DNA of 64,000 nt from assembly GCA_002007465.1 (NCBI GenBank), contig LNAC01000230.1, positions 2,576,646 to 2,640,645 on the forward strand, written 5' to 3'. Shown here piece after piece: positions 1 to 12,800 of the stretch. The notes beneath the pieces were generated by a model. It was not told the origin of the DNA. It did not search any database and was given only the letters and a program-made list of their open reading frames with translations. Position 1 is the first letter of the stretch. Every line of letters starts with the position of its first letter. The stretch is from Ailurus styani. Lineage: Eukaryota > Chordata > Mammalia > Carnivora > Ailuridae. Made by a program: the position numbers and the translations under genes.

Positions 1-30
1 TGCAGGCCTGGTGTGTGCGCACGTGCGCAG

Positions 31-74
<44 letters not shown>
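31..74. repeat. (GT)n microsatellite
   Basis: About 22 GT units after a GTGTGTGCGCACGTGCG alternating purine-pyrimidine lead-in. Confidence 0.95.
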
Positions 75-76
<2 letters not shown>

Positions 77-572
77 AAAAGCAAATGCCTAATACACAGT
101 TAAACCTTTTAATTATCCAAAGATTAGCCACAGAACTCAAAAGATCAAATCACCACTCCGCCACAGGTGGTAGGTTTTTTCTGACCCAAATACAAGCAGA
201 CTTTTGTTCAAGGGGGCTTAACTGTTATGAAGTACTTATTATTCACTTAGCACTAAAATAGGTACTTTACATCTGTGCTCTCATTTTATCTCACAACATA
301 AGATCAGAAACTAACGACAGGAGAAATTTAGTAATTTACCCAATGTTCAGAGTTAGTGGAATTTCAGGGCCAGATTTAGTCCCAAATTACTGGTTTCCTT
401 TCCAGCTACCCTTTCCCTGTTTCAGTGGCACAAAAGCCATAGTATCTCATGAGCCTGGTGTTTAGGACTCCAACTCCTGCTTCCTTTCCCTCTCTCCTTT
501 ACACCATGGCTTCTCTAAAGTCCAGCCTGTCATCCAGTAGCAAACAAGTATGGCAAAAAGATTCTTTTGCGT

Positions 573-725
573 GGGGTGCCTGGGTGGCTCAGTGGGTTAA
601 GCCACTGCCTTTGGCTCAGGTCCTGGTCTCAGGGTCTTGGGATCGAGCCCCGCATTGGGCTCTCTGCTCAGCGGGAGAGCCTGCTTCCCCCTCTCCCTCT
701 GCCTGCCTCTCTGCCTACTTGTGGT

Positions 726-762
<37 letters not shown>

Positions 763-787
763 AAGTAAATAAATAAAATCTTTTATT
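573..787 (+). mobile_element. Can-SINE, young type
   Basis: Full head GGGGTGCCTGGGTGGCTCAG, long (TC)n, tail AATAAATAAAATC. TSD AAAAAGATT(C/A)TTTTGC on both sides. Confidence 0.95.
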
Positions 788-1287
788 AAAAAAGATTATT
801 TTGCTTTTTAGTAGATAAAACATTCTTTAACTGTCTAGGAGAGTATGGAGCTCTTTTATAAGTTCTTAATGAAAGAACCTAAAATTAGTAGATTAGATGA
901 CCTCTGGTTTATCTGTGCAATTATTTTTGTTGCTTTCCCTAAATGAGATCAATACTTAAAAATTGATTGTTTCTATTTGATTACGAAGCTTGAAATCAAG
1001 ATAATTTTTTGAAATTTGATTACATGTTGTTATTTAACTATGAAGCTTGAAACCAAGAAACATTTAACTGGTCAGTAAATTTTACAGCAATCTATTTCCA
1101 TAGTGACAGAATCTATGTTATAAACATTTAAAATGAAACACAAGTAGAAAGTAAATTAAATGGGAAAACAGAAATAATATTAGCTTTCAATTTTGGTACT
1201 GATTGAATGGAAAATCAAGACTTATTTTTAGCAGCTTAGTGGTCTGATAGATATCTTAAATTGCATATTTCTTTATATGCGTTCTTT

Positions 1288-1474
1288 TTTTTTAGAGGGA
1301 GAGAGAACACATGAGCAGAGGGTGAGGGGCAGAGAAGAGGGAGAGAAAGAGTCCCAAGCAGGCTCCATGCCTGGGTTACAGCCCAACGCAGGGCTCAATT
1401 TCACGACCCTGAGATCATGACCTGAGCTGAAATCGAGTCAGATGCTTAACAGACTGAGCCACCCAGGCGCCCCT
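1288..1474 (-). mobile_element. Can-SINE, antisense
   Basis: Reads GAGCCACCCAGGCGCCCC at its right end. TSD CTTTATATGC(G/A)TTCTTT at 1271-1287 and 1475-1491. Confidence 0.95.
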
Positions 1475-1771
1475 CTTTATATGCATTCTTTAACTGTGAT
1501 TTCTTTTTAGCTATTGAACTTATTAACCCTTTGGGGAGGAGGATGCCTGAAAGTAAATCCCTGATCTCTTTTCACCCACACACACTCAGTATGAATCTCT
1601 GTGAAGGACTTTTTTCTTACATAATCACAATGCCATCATTACATCTAGCAGAATTAAGTTATTCTTTAATATCATCTAATAACCATTCCATATTAATATT
1701 ATCACTATTCTCAAAAACGTCTTTTTTACTAATTCAAACATGTTCCACCCATGATCTCCCAGATCTCTCTT

Positions 1772-1949
1772 TTTGTAAGATTTTTCTTATTTATTTGAGA
1801 GAGAGAGAGAGCACGAGGCAGGGGAGGGGCAGAGGGAGAAGCCAACTCCCCACTGAGTGGGGAGCCTGATGTGGAGCTCAATCCCAGGACCCTGAGATCA
1901 TGACCTGAGCTAAAGGCAAACTTAACCAACTGAGCCACCCAGGAGCCCC
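1772..1949 (-). mobile_element. Can-SINE, antisense
   Basis: Starts TTGTAAGATTTTTCTTATTT and ends GAGCCACCCAGGAGCCCC. Imperfect TSD AGATCTCTCTTTT / AGCTCTCTTTT. Confidence 0.92.
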
Positions 1950-2329
1950 TCAGCTCTCTTTTATTTAAAACATTCCTTTCCCCTCCTGTTTTCTATTCCA
2001 TGCCACTTATTTATTGAAGAAACTAGGCCATTTGTCCTGTAGACTGCCCCACATTCTGATTCTGCTTCCATGTGGTGTTTAATATGTTCTTTTGTTCCCT
2101 GCATTTCCTATAAACTGATTTGATTACATTTTCTTTTACTTTTAAATAAACACACAGCCCCAGTCAGTATTAGGTTCTAGGTCAACATTTAAGTCAATGT
2201 GTGATTTAAGTTGCCCCTTTCCTAGCAGGCAGTTAGTGAATAATTTCTTCTCAGCTGGGGCTGGTAGCTATTTTCTAGGTATTAGGGAGCTTGAGAAAAT
2301 GAAGTTGGAAGTTACTTTTCTGCCCCCTC

Positions 2330-2425
2330 CCCAGCTTTATTGATAGGTAATTGACATATAACATTGTCTAAGTGTAAAGTGTACAACATGATGATTTATG
2401 TATATAGTGTGAGGTGATGAGTATG
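2330..2425 (-). mobile_element. Ancient L1 3'-end fragment
   Basis: CAGCTTTATTGATAGGTAAT and TGACATATAACATTG with AAGTGTACAACATGATG are typical of the old L1M 3' region in reverse. Both borders are eroded. Confidence 0.6.
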
Positions 2426-2606
2426 GAAGTTAATTTTCTAAACACATAGTACTTCCTACGTGTTCAAGAACTATTCTTTTTTGTAATTTTCCTTTCCCAG
2501 TAACAATCAAGTTTATGTTTCAAGAGGTTTAGAAGCACTCAGCTTTTAGTTCCCTATCCCAAAACCCTAAACATAAGTAACCATCCTGCTGAAATAGTTT
2601 GTGCAT

Positions 2607-3002
2607 TAGTTTGCTAGGGCTGCCACAACAAAGTACCACAAACAGGGGGGCTCAAACAACAGAAATTTAGTTGCTCACAGCTCTGGAGGCTGAAAGTGTG
2701 AAATCAAGGTATTGGCAGGATTGGTTTCTTCTGAGGGCTGTGAGAGGAGCGTTTGTCTGTTCCAGGCCTCTGTCCTTGGCTTGTAAATAGCCATCTTCAT
2801 GTTCAGATGGTGTTTTCCCTACACATATGTCTGTCTCCTTTTTTCTAAGGACATACTGGATTAGGTCCCACCCTTATTCATCTTATCCTAACTTGATTAC
2901 CTCTGCAAATACCCTATCTCCAAATGAGGTCATATTCTGAGGCACTGGGGGTTAGGAATTCAGCATACTGGATTTTAGGGGGACACAATTCCACCCATAA
3001 CA
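2607..3002 (-). mobile_element. MLT1-like LTR relic (ERVL-MaLR)
   Basis: Begins TTAGTTTGCTAGGGCTGCCA, contains CTCACAGCTCTGGAGGCTGA and ends near GGGGGACACAATTCCACCCA. It is a solitary LTR-like copy with no internal genes. The subfamily was not determined. Confidence 0.75.
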
Positions 3003-4229
3003 GTTTGTTCACAGTATATGGTTCTATAACTTTAGCTTTATTTCCTGCCTTGTTCAGTAGGATATAAAATCACTGATACCCAGTAAGAATGTGACTTTTT
3101 TCTGCAGTGCCTTAAGTGACATCCGTCAAGTCATCTACTTACATATTACCGGTGCATTTCTAGCATCTCTTCCTTTTATATCTTCACAAATGCAAACTTT
3201 AGCAGCACATATTACATTCTTTGTTTTATCTTACCTGGTTTGGATAAATTAAACTGGGTTTAGACACAAGTGTAAGGGAACTTTGTGAAACGAAGCTTTT
3301 GAAACAGCTGATGCCAGGAGTGCCGGGCATGATTTTGAGAGGGACCACTTAGATACCACAGTTTAGTTTCCACAGTCTAGGAGAGCAGAGGCGTTAGATT
3401 TCGGTGATATGTTTTCCAGTCTTCCTTGAAACCTACTAAGTACGTAGTCTTTTTTAGGAAGATATGTTTAATTTGATCTTAGTTTACAAATCGTTTCATT
3501 CTTTCAGCAAGCATCTGTTAAGCACTGTGCCAGCACTGAGCAACTAAAATCTTTCAGGCATACTCACCTTCAGAGAGCACAAGTGGCTAACTTACCATTT
3601 CCATTTTTACCTTGGAGCCTAAAAACGTCAAAGCTAAGTTTAGCACTCAAGTGCAGCAGCTCTCCTTAACCTGGGTTTCTAGCATACAGTACCTTTTGCC
3701 CTTGACAGTTACATGGCTCTTGACTTTATTTTAATAATCTTATTTCATTATAAGCACCTCATAGGTGTTTTGGAAATAGGCAAGATATAAACGATAAAAG
3801 AGTCAACCTGCCTTTACTAACAACCCTCAAAATAACTGATGTTGGCTAATGCTCCAGCTTTCAGTGGGAGGAACAATAGGCAAAATCCTGTCCTACTTTG
3901 GGAAAAATTGCTCTTGTTGGTTGAGTAAACTACAAAATACTTTGAGCTTCTCACTACAGGAAAACGCCTACATCAGTATTAAATGGAAGGACTATACTAA
4001 CCTTACATTTTGTTGAAAAGATTTACTGTTATTCCGTTGTTTTAAAAGACTACCTTCTTAAACTTCCTTTCCCAATTTCCCTCATTTTCCATAATGACAT
4101 CAAAATAACTCAAAGCTCTAGGTTCACCTTCAGTTCTTCCTTATTTTTCTCCTGTATCTAATTAGGCATCTAATCCTATTAATTCTTCCTTGACAACATC
4201 CTCTCTGTTCCCACTTCCTTCTGTCCCTT

Positions 4230-4880
4230 GGGTCCAGATTACCCTAATAATATTCTAAGGGATTTCCTGTCTCTGCCAGTATAATCCAACTTCCACAACC
4301 AACACCAAGATAACTTCCCAAAGACATCATTTTCACCTCTTCTCCCCTGTGCAAAAAGTTATAATGGCTTCCCATTACCTATTGAATAGGAGTAAGAATA
4401 AGAATATCTAGGTCGTAGTGAGTGCTTACTTACATAGGTTGCCAGGCACTGTGGAAAAGAACTGTACACCCACTTCATTATCCTCAATTCTTATCATCAT
4501 CATATGGATGAGGAGACTGAGGCTCAAGTTCAGTCACTTGCCTAGGGTTGCACAGGTGATAAATTACAGAGCTGAAATTCAACCTAGTTCCATTTGGCTC
4601 CAAAGCCTGTGGTCCTAACAACTATGCTATTCTGCCCAAACTCTTTAAGCTCAAATCCTTCAGTTATTTAAGATCCTAGAAATTTGGCCCCATTTTAGCT
4701 CTCCAGCTTTATCTCTCATTACTTCATATTACACACTCTGTTTCAGTCAAGCTAATCTCACTACCCTGAAACCTGCCATGTTCTTTCCCTCTAAGCCTTT
4801 GTTCACATGGTTCCCTCTGCTTGGAATACCTTTCCCCTTCACCCTCTGTTTGTCCATGTTTTAAACCACTTTCAAGGCCT
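4230..4880 (+). mobile_element. L2 (LINE-2) fragments, split by a MIR
   Basis: CCCTCTGCTTGGAATACCTT, CACTCTGTTTCAG and AAAAAGTTATAATGGCTTCC resemble L2 3' sequence. The MIR at 4430-4620 sits between the pieces and a SINE at 4889 interrupts the right part. Highly diverged. Confidence 0.55.
4430..4620 (-). mobile_element. MIR SINE
   Basis: Reverse of the MIR core: GATGAGGAGACTGAGGCTCA, then TGCACAGGTGATAAATTACA. Old and flanked by no clear TSD. Confidence 0.8.
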
Positions 4881-4888
4881 AGGTCCCA

Positions 4889-4907
4889 TTTATTTATTTA
4901 TTTATTT

Positions 4908-4941
<34 letters not shown>

Positions 4942-5086
4942 ACAGGCAGGGGGAGTGTGGCAGGCAGAGGGAGAAGCAGGCTACCTGCTGAGCAAGGACC
5001 CTGATGTGGGGCTCGATCCCAGAACCCTGGGATCATGACCCGAGCCACAGGCAGATGCTTAACCGACTGAGCTACCCTGGCGTCCC
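4889..5086 (-). mobile_element. Can-SINE, antisense
   Basis: Starts with (ATTT)n and a (GA)n tract and ends GCTACCCTGGCGTCCC. TSD CCTAG(G/A)TC(C/G)CATTT. Confidence 0.93.
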
Positions 5087-6655
5087 CTAGATCGCATTTT
5101 AATTCACACAATTTAAGCCACTTTTCTATTCCAGACTACCCATAACGTGTATTGTTTATATTGACAATAATATTTAAACTCTTTTGATCATACACTGCAT
5201 CAGTACAAAATATTTTAGCACATCCTTCCAATATATGTAAATAATGTATCCTTCCAATACATGATGGACATATACTCCCAAGCTAGTATATAATGTGAAT
5301 CATTGAATCTATGCAAAATACAAATATAAAAAGGATGAGCTAAAGATGAAATGATGTTTTTGGAACATTTTAAATTGTATTTTATTAACTACAAGTCATT
5401 ATTGAGGGTGAATATGAGTTCATATTTCCAGTAGTCTTCATGATTTAAAATTATTTTAGCCAGTGCCTTGATAGAGATTAGCTCAGCATTGTGTTTTCGC
5501 AGGAAGGTGGCAGATGATGTGTGCTGTGCTAGGTAGGAGCTTCACCTTTGTCATTTCCCTGTCATTCACTTAGACTTGTATTACATATCTTCTGTCCAAC
5601 ATTTCTTTATAGAAATCTTGTTAAGATACTTGTCTATTTTGTGGAACTCAGTTTAATTAAAACTGGATAATATATCCATATGGCCACCTACCTTGCAATT
5701 AGTTATAATTAGCTAAAGACCAAAAACATGGGGGTGTTTTGAAAAATCTTGGAACACCGGGCTGAGTGAGGGCACCTGTGTCAAGCTGTAGACTATTAGC
5801 AAACCTTCATTTCTTACTATCTTAGATTTTAAAATATATAAGTTGAATTTCTGTGTTTTTCTTTTTGCTTCTCAGTGGATCACGTTGTATACTTCCTGGG
5901 CTATGATCATGCTTACTTTGGAGAGCACCAACTTAATGTGTATAAAACTTGTCTCTCAAATCTGATTCTAGGCCATTTAAGGAAAAGCTCATTCTCTTAT
6001 TTCATGTTCCCCATAATATTTAGCACCATAGTTGCCCAGCACTAGCCTAGATACTTGATTATGTGTGAAATATGTTTTTAACATACTAGGATGAATTTGG
6101 ATTGTGCAATCTCTTAAAGCCATTTCAACCATTTTTAAGAGTACAATTCGGTGTTATCGAGCAACCATCATCACTTTTCATTTTCAGAAGTTTTTCATTG
6201 TGCTAAACAGAAACTGTATACCCATTCAGCTATAACTTCCTATTTAACCTCAATCTCCTATAACTTCTGTTCTACTTTCAGTCTCTATGAAGATTTGACT
6301 GTTCTAGGTACCTCATAAAAGTAGCATTATACAATACTTGTTCTTTTGTGTTTGCTTTTTCACTGAACATAATGTTTACAGTATTCATCCCTGTTGTAGC
6401 ATGTGTCAGAACTTCATTCCTTTTCATGGCCAAATGATAAGTCCATTGTATGTGTATATCACATTTTTTAATCCATTCATCTGGTGATGATACTTGGGTG
6501 GTTTCCAACACTTGGGTTCTTTGGGCTATTGTGACTAGTGCTCCTAATGAACATTGGTGTATAAGTACCCCTTTGAGTCCCTTTTTCAATACTTTTGGGT
6601 CTATGCATAGGAATAGGATTGGTGGATCATATGGTAGTTCAATGTTGAACTTTTT

Positions 6656-6850
6656 TTTAAAGATTTTATTTATTTACTTGACAGAGAGAGAGAGAGATCA
6701 CAAGTAACCAGAGAGGCAGGCAGAGAGAGAGGTGGAAGCAGGCTCCCTGCTAAGCAGAGAGCCTGATGTGGGGCTCGATCCCAGGACCCTGAGATCATGA
6801 CCTGAGCTGAAGGCAGAGGCTTTAACCCACTGAGCCACCCAGGTGCTCCC
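6656..6850 (-). mobile_element. Can-SINE, antisense, inserted in L1
   Basis: TSD CAATGTTGAACTTTTT at 6640-6655 and 6851-6866; T-rich start and GAGCCACCCAGGTGC end. Confidence 0.95.
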
Positions 6851-7000
6851 CAATGTTGAACTTTTTGAGAAACCATCAAATTGTCTTCCACAGAGTCTGC
6901 ACCACTTTACATTCCCACCAGCAATGTATAGGAGTTCCAATTTCTCCACATTCTCACCAACACTTGTTACTGTCTACATTTTAAAATAATAGCTATCCTA

Positions 7001-7414
7001 GGGGCACCTGGGTGGCTCGGTTGGTTAAGCATCTGCCTTCAGATCAGGTAATGATCCTGGAGTCCCAGGATCAAGTTCCACATCGGACTCCCTGCTCAGC
7101 AGGGAGTCTGCTTCTCCCTTTCCCTCTGCCCTTCACCCTGCTTGTGCTCTCTCTCTCTCAAATAAATAAATAAAATCTTTTTTTAAAGATTTTATTTATC
7201 TGACAGAGACACAGCAAGAGAGGGAACACAAGCAGGGGGAGTGGGAGAGGGAGAAGCAGGCTTCCCTCTGAGCAAGGAGCCTGACAACGGGGCTCAATCC
7301 CAGAATCCTGGGATCATGACCTGAGCTGAAGGCAGACACTCAATGACTGAGCCACCCAGGTGCCCCAAATAAAGTCTTTAAAATAAAATAAAATAAATAA
7401 AATGCAAAGTAATT
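7001..7414 (+). mobile_element. Can-SINE with a second SINE nested in its A-rich tail
   Basis: Head GGGGCACCTGGGTGGCTCGG at 7001; the tail AAATAAATAAATAAAATC is cut by an antisense SINE (7182-7366) and resumes as an A-rich stretch to about 7414. Outer TSD A(A/T)TAGCTATCCTAG. Confidence 0.92.
7182..7366 (-). mobile_element. Can-SINE nested in the tail of the SINE at 7001
   Basis: Target duplication AAATAAA(A/G)TCTTT is copied from the host SINE tail (7169-7181 and 7367-7379). Confidence 0.92.
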
Positions 7415-7660
7415 AGCTATCCTAGTAAGTGTGAAGTGTTAGCTCATTGTGGTTTTGAATTGCATTTCCCTAATGGCAAATGTTGAACGTCTTTTCACAT
7501 GCTTATTAACCCTTTGTATATCTTCTTCAGAAAAATGTCCGTTCAAGTCCTTTGCCCCTATTTTAATTAGATTGTTTATCTTGTTCTTGTTGTTGAATTA
7601 TAGGAGTTCTTTATATATTCTGGATATATAAGATTTACAAATATCTTCTCCAACTCTTTT

Positions 7661-8084
7661 TTCGAAAGATTTTTAAAATTAATTAATTAATTATATTTTT
7701 TAAAGAGTTTATTTATTTGAGAGAGAGCAAGATAGCACAAGCAGGGGGAGTGGCAGAGTGAGAGGGAGAAGCAGGCTCCCCACTGAGTAGGGAGCCCAAC
7801 ATGGGGCTTGATCCCAGGACCCCAGGATCATGACCTGAGCCAAACCCAGACGCTCAACCAATGGAGCCACCCAGGCACCCAATTAATTTATTTATTTGAG
7901 AGAGAGAGAGAACACCAGTGTGGTGGGGAGGGGCAGAGGGAGAGGGAGAGAGAGAGAATGTTCAAGCGACTCCACACTGAGTGCAAGGCCAGACGTGGGG
8001 CTTGATCCCACAACCCTGAGGTTGTGATGTGAGCTGAAATCAAGAGTCAGACGCTTTTAACTGACTGAGCCACCCAAGCACCCC
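7661..8084 (-). mobile_element. Can-SINE (outer) carrying a nested SINE
   Basis: Outer TSD ATCTTCTCCA(A/G); ends GAGCCACCCAAGCACCCC. Its T-rich 3' end holds the inner copy at 7691-7880. Confidence 0.88.
7691..7880 (-). mobile_element. Can-SINE (inner), inserted in an AATT-rich SINE tail
   Basis: Complete antisense copy from TTTTTTAAAGAGTTTATTTA to GAGCCACCCAGGCACCC, flanked by AATTAATT repeats that mask the exact TSD. Confidence 0.88.
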
Positions 8085-9107
8085 TATCTTCTCCAGTTTT
8101 GTAATTGTCTTTCACTCTCTTGATATAGTGTCTTTTGATGCACAAAAACTTTAAATTTTATGAAGTCCAGTTTATCTATTTTTTTCTTATGTTACCTGTG
8201 CTTTTTTACTGTATCTGAGAAATCATTACCAAATCCAATTCATGAGGCCCTTGCCCTATGTTTTCTTATAGAGTTTTATAATTTTTAGGTCTTATGTTTA
8301 GATCTTTCATCCATGTCAAGTTAATTTTTATACATGGTGTAAGGAAAGGATTCAACTTCAGTCTTTTGCATGTGGATGTTCAGTTTTCCCAGAACCATCT
8401 GTTGAAAAGACCATCCTTTCCCCCATTGAATGGTTTGGCACCCTTATGGAAAATTAACTGACAGTGTATGTGGGTGTTCGTTTCTGGGCTCTCTGTTTTA
8501 TTCCATTGATCTATATGTCTGTCCTTATGCCAGTACCACACTATTTTGATTACTGTAGCTTTATAGTAAGTTTTGAAATCAAGAAGTATGAGTCCTCCAA
8601 ATTTATACTTTTTTTTCAAGATTGTTTTGGTTATTCAGGGCTCCTTGTGATTCCATGTGAATTTTATTTTTTCTTCCATGTGAATTTCAGTATGGGTTTT
8701 TCTATTTCTGCAAAAAATGACACTGGGATCTTGACAAGCATTGCACTGCATCTGTTAATCACTTTGGGTAGTATTGCCATCTTAAAAATATTACATTTTC
8801 CAATTCATCAACACAGGACATCTTTCCATATGTGGGTTATTTTTAAAATAACTATTTATGTGAGAAATGATACTTGCATTTATTAAAAAAAAAGACCAAA
8901 CAATATGGTAAAGTACAAGGAAAGAAAGAAAAAATTACCCTAAATCTCACTACTCATTGATAAGTACTGTGAACTTTTTGGTGAACATCCTTCTGAACCT
9001 CTCTTATTTATAATTCTACATATATAGCATCTGAGGTTTTTTCCTACTTAATATGTCATACATATTCTTCACTGTGAATGACTAGATTTAAATCATGTTT
9101 GCATATA

Positions 9108-9309
9108 GGGGTGCCTGGGTGGCTCAGTCGGTTAAGTGTCTGCCTTCAGCTCAGGTCATGGTCCCAGAGTCCTGGGATTGAGTCCTGCATTGGGCTCCCT
9201 GCTCAGTGGGGAGTCTGCTTGTCTCTCTTCCTCTGCCCCATCCCCTTCTCATGCATGCTCTCTCTCTCTCTCTCTCAAATAAATAAATAAAATCTTTTTT
9301 AAAAAAAAT
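9108..9309 (+). mobile_element. Can-SINE
   Basis: TSD AAATCATGTTTG on both sides; head GGGGTGCCTGGGTGGCTCAG, (TC)n, AATAAATAAATAAAATC. Confidence 0.95.
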
Positions 9310-9708
9310 AAATCATGTTTGTACCATCATTTAGTTAAACAAACCAATATTGATAGACATTTAGTTTGCTTTGGACTGTGAGTAATATTTATTAATATCA
9401 TAGTATTAATGGTAGGAAAAATAGTATAATGATGAATGCTTGATGTTGCTCTTTTGAATGAAGAAAGTTATAAAGTTCTTCATTTAAAAAGTTTCTGCAT
9501 ATTTGATGTACCATAATGCATTAGTAATAGATCTTTGGTGTAGTAAGTGCAACAATTGAAAGTAGAGAACTAACACTTGTTCAGAGATTTGTTTATACTC
9601 TGGCTCTTTTATAGCCCAGTGAATAATAATAAAGGTACGACCAAATGATTAATAATTTGTAAAACCATAAGATCTGGTATTCATTTATTCTCATGTTCTG
9701 CCTTTCAG

Positions 9709-9752
9709 GAGGCAAGCATGGATTTAGCAACTAGAGAAGCAATGCATGAATG
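9709..9752 (+). CDS. PABIR3: PABIR3 exon A (B55-binding/inhibitory helix, first part)
   Basis: Acceptor tgcctttcag and donor gtgagt bracket 44 nt reading EASMDLATREAMHE plus two bases of a split W codon. It aligns with the EEGMDLINRETVHERE stretch of FAM122A. It ends in phase 2 and is completed by the next exon. Confidence 0.85.
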
Positions 9753-9814
9753 GTGAGTAGTATACTTTGAATTACTATTCTGATCATCTCTGTATTCAGT
9801 TACTTCTTTGCTTT

Positions 9815-9870
<56 letters not shown>

Positions 9871-12800
9871 TTGACACAGAGAGAGAGATCACAAGTAGGC
9901 AGAGAGGCAGGCAAAGAGAGAGGAGAGAGGAGGAAGCAGGCTCCCCGCCGAGCAGAGAGCCCGATGCGGGCCTCGATCCCAGGACCCTGGGATCATGACC
10001 TGAGCCGAAGGCAGAGGCTTTAACCCACTGAGCCACCCAGGCGCCCACTTCTTTGCTTTTAGTTCGGCAAACTCCAGTACTGATATCTCTTCTTTTGCAG
10101 GGAGGTACAAACCGCACTACGGATAATTCAGTCTTGGGAAGAAAGTTTGAACTTGGTATGGTATTAACACTTCAGTTTTATAGAAAATTTGAAATTTTTA
10201 CTGATTTTCAGTATTGGCACTACCTAGTTTTGCTGTAATTTCTAGAAATCTAAGTTCTCATTTGAAACTGAAATTTATATGCTGCATAAATAATTTTTAT
10301 TGCTCCTAAGAAACAGTTCATGACTTACTCACAAAAATAACTGACATCATTTGAAAGTGGGGTTCATAGTAAATAGTTGTCTGATACAAAACCATTGTTG
10401 TTGTGGACCAGCTTCCTCTCTGACCTATTGAGTCTAAGAAAAGTTCAGTTCTGCTGGCCAAATTGCTTAGTTGACAAAACAATGAATGATTTCACTCCTT
10501 CCTACATAATTTATTAACTAGGTATTAGAGTTTCAAACCACAGACAATGGGTTTCTGGATAAATACTACATTTCTATGCCTGTAACTCATACACTCCCAC
10601 TAACATTTTAACATGCAGCCTTTAATTTGAACATATTTGGAATTTAGTTATATCCCCTGCTAACATTTTTTAATGTTTCTTTACACATTATGATTACTTA
10701 GTTGTAGAAGTTGAGCGATGTTTAGGATTCTTTTCCATGGGCATTTCAGATAATGACAGAGAATTGAGAAGAAACTTGGGTAGAAGAGATTCTGGCTAGA
10801 TGTTAGTGTCCAGATTTGGGAGTCACTACACTAGGAAATGGGTCATCAACAGAAAGGGTGACATCGTATTTTCCTTTGAGCCCTGAGCGCCTTAGATGGA
10901 CATCTATCCCTGATTTAGGAGTAGGTCCTAAAGATTGAGTAGATAACCTCTGAAGCCTGCCCCTTTTCATGTTTGGTGCTAATACAATTTATAGATGCTG
11001 TTGGATTCCTTTAACCCAATTCTAATTACTTTATGTGTTGGCACAAGTGAGTGAATCTGTGAATGTGTTAGGAAGAGGAAGGGAATATAACTGTACTGTG
11101 TCTTAGGAAAGAAAAGAAAAGAGTACATTTTAAAGGCCTGAATTATGCAGTACTGATTTTGCCCACATAAAACCTATAAACATTTTTTATAGCTGTAGTT
11201 ATTTTTGCTGTCCCATTTGTATCTTAGTTCTAACCAAATCCTTTTTGATTATTCCGTGAACATAGTATTGTAGTTTTCAACAACAAAGCACAGGTCAGAC
11301 GCCAAGAGAAAAATTTTAATTTAGGATATGTGTATACACTGGTAAGTATTGTTCGTTATCAAGTGCTCACGTTCTAGGCCTTCTGGGGACACTAGGGAAG
11401 CCCCTCAACTTGCCATGAGCTCTCTTTCCCAAAAGGAGAAAGTGAAGTGAACCTTGGGTTCCCTTCTTGCTTTAGGATGATATGAGTTCCTCACCATGGT
11501 ACAACCACTGACTCAGTAAGGATTCCCTTCCCCAGGCAGCAACTATCTCCCTAAGTATGTGATAGGTAAGCAATTGGTGCTACAATGGTACACTGCTTTC
11601 TGCTTATACAGAGTAACAGTGATATAGAAAAACCATCTTCAGAGCACATCGATTTAATTCCAGCAACTCCTCCCACCAGGGGGATTGGAAAGGTAAGAAA
11701 GGAGAGCCTAAGAATCTGTGTCCCTTGAAATTTTTATAAAATGTTAATGTTTCACTACCCACATTTTGGGGGGATATATTTTGCCATAGGACATCTGATG
11801 CTAAGTGGCATTTTCCCCTTTATTTTCATCTATTGAACTATTATTAACATATAACAAAAGTCACCAACTTTTAAGTATATGATTTGATTAATTTTTATAA
11901 TTGTGTACGATCCTGTAACCATAACCATAATCGAGATATAGAACAGTTCCCACACTCTAAGCAATGGCCCCGTGATCTTCTGCACTTGATATCCTCTGCC
12001 CCCAGCCCCCGCCCACCCTAGGAAACCAGTGATCTGCTTTCTGAGAAGAGTGGTGGTTTTAAAACCTCTGTTCTAATTTGTTTTTAGCAATGTTTTCCTC
12101 CATCGTTTCAAACTTGTGTGAGTGGCACCACTTTGCCTCCAAGTCCTATTCCCAGTCCTACGCAACAATTTCCAATGTAAGTATATGCTGTATGAAAATA
12201 TAACAAATTGCTTATAAAATACGAATTTTAGAAACTTACAAGAAATGGTAGCTCCAGGTTCTATGACAACCAAAGAAGTCGTGTGTTTTTAGCTAAATTA
12301 AAATGCCATTGTTTTGATTTATTATTTTGTATATTGAAAAGAATCAAGTGACTAAGAACATGTGAGAACATGTGAACACACGAAGAATCAGTAATTCATT
12401 AGCCCTGTTTGAACATAGTCTTCCTCTCCAAGCTTGACGATAAGGATCAGAGCTAATTCTTAAACTATAAACAACTGTACCTGCTCATTTACCCATGATT
12501 TTCACCTTGATTCAAGGCAAGTCACAACCAGAACTGTAGGTCTTTCTAGCTTCCCTCCCCCACACACAACTTCAGAGAATCCTGAATCCTTATAAATTAC
12601 AAGACAGTTTGCTATCCTGAGGCATTCCTGTTTTTAACCCAGATTTAGAGAAGAGCAATAAGTGATGTGATACCACAGCAGTCCTTTGTTAGTGTATGTC
12701 CTTAGGTCTATTATAATGAAATAGCCATAGCTGATATTGTTCAAATTTTTCTTGTAATGATTGTCATAATTTTATTTTAGAAGAAGTCAAAACCCCACCA

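Larger units (their letters stand above)
6110..8840 (-). mobile_element. Ancient L1, ORF2 3' half to 3' UTR, split by five SINEs
   Basis: On the minus strand, fragments read like the L1 ORF2 C-terminal half. Translations near 8619-8380 give [19 protein letters not shown] with NQWSK-type motifs, and near 6589-6278 give SSPDEWIKKCDIHIQWTYH. Stops and indels are frequent and no ORF is intact. SINEs at 6656, 7001, 7182, 7661 and 7691 break it; the flanking L1 halves remain collinear. Confidence 0.85.

Noticed and set aside
573..640. A-box and B-box like signals suggesting tRNA genes at many sites
   Set aside because: These are the tRNA-derived heads of Can-SINEs; no cloverleaf with acceptor stem is present.
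1..9708. Upstream PABIR3 exons (N-terminal SAPLI and RLHQIKQ parts)
   Set aside because: I looked for them and found no convincing exon; they probably lie left of the window, though a short one could be missed by eye.
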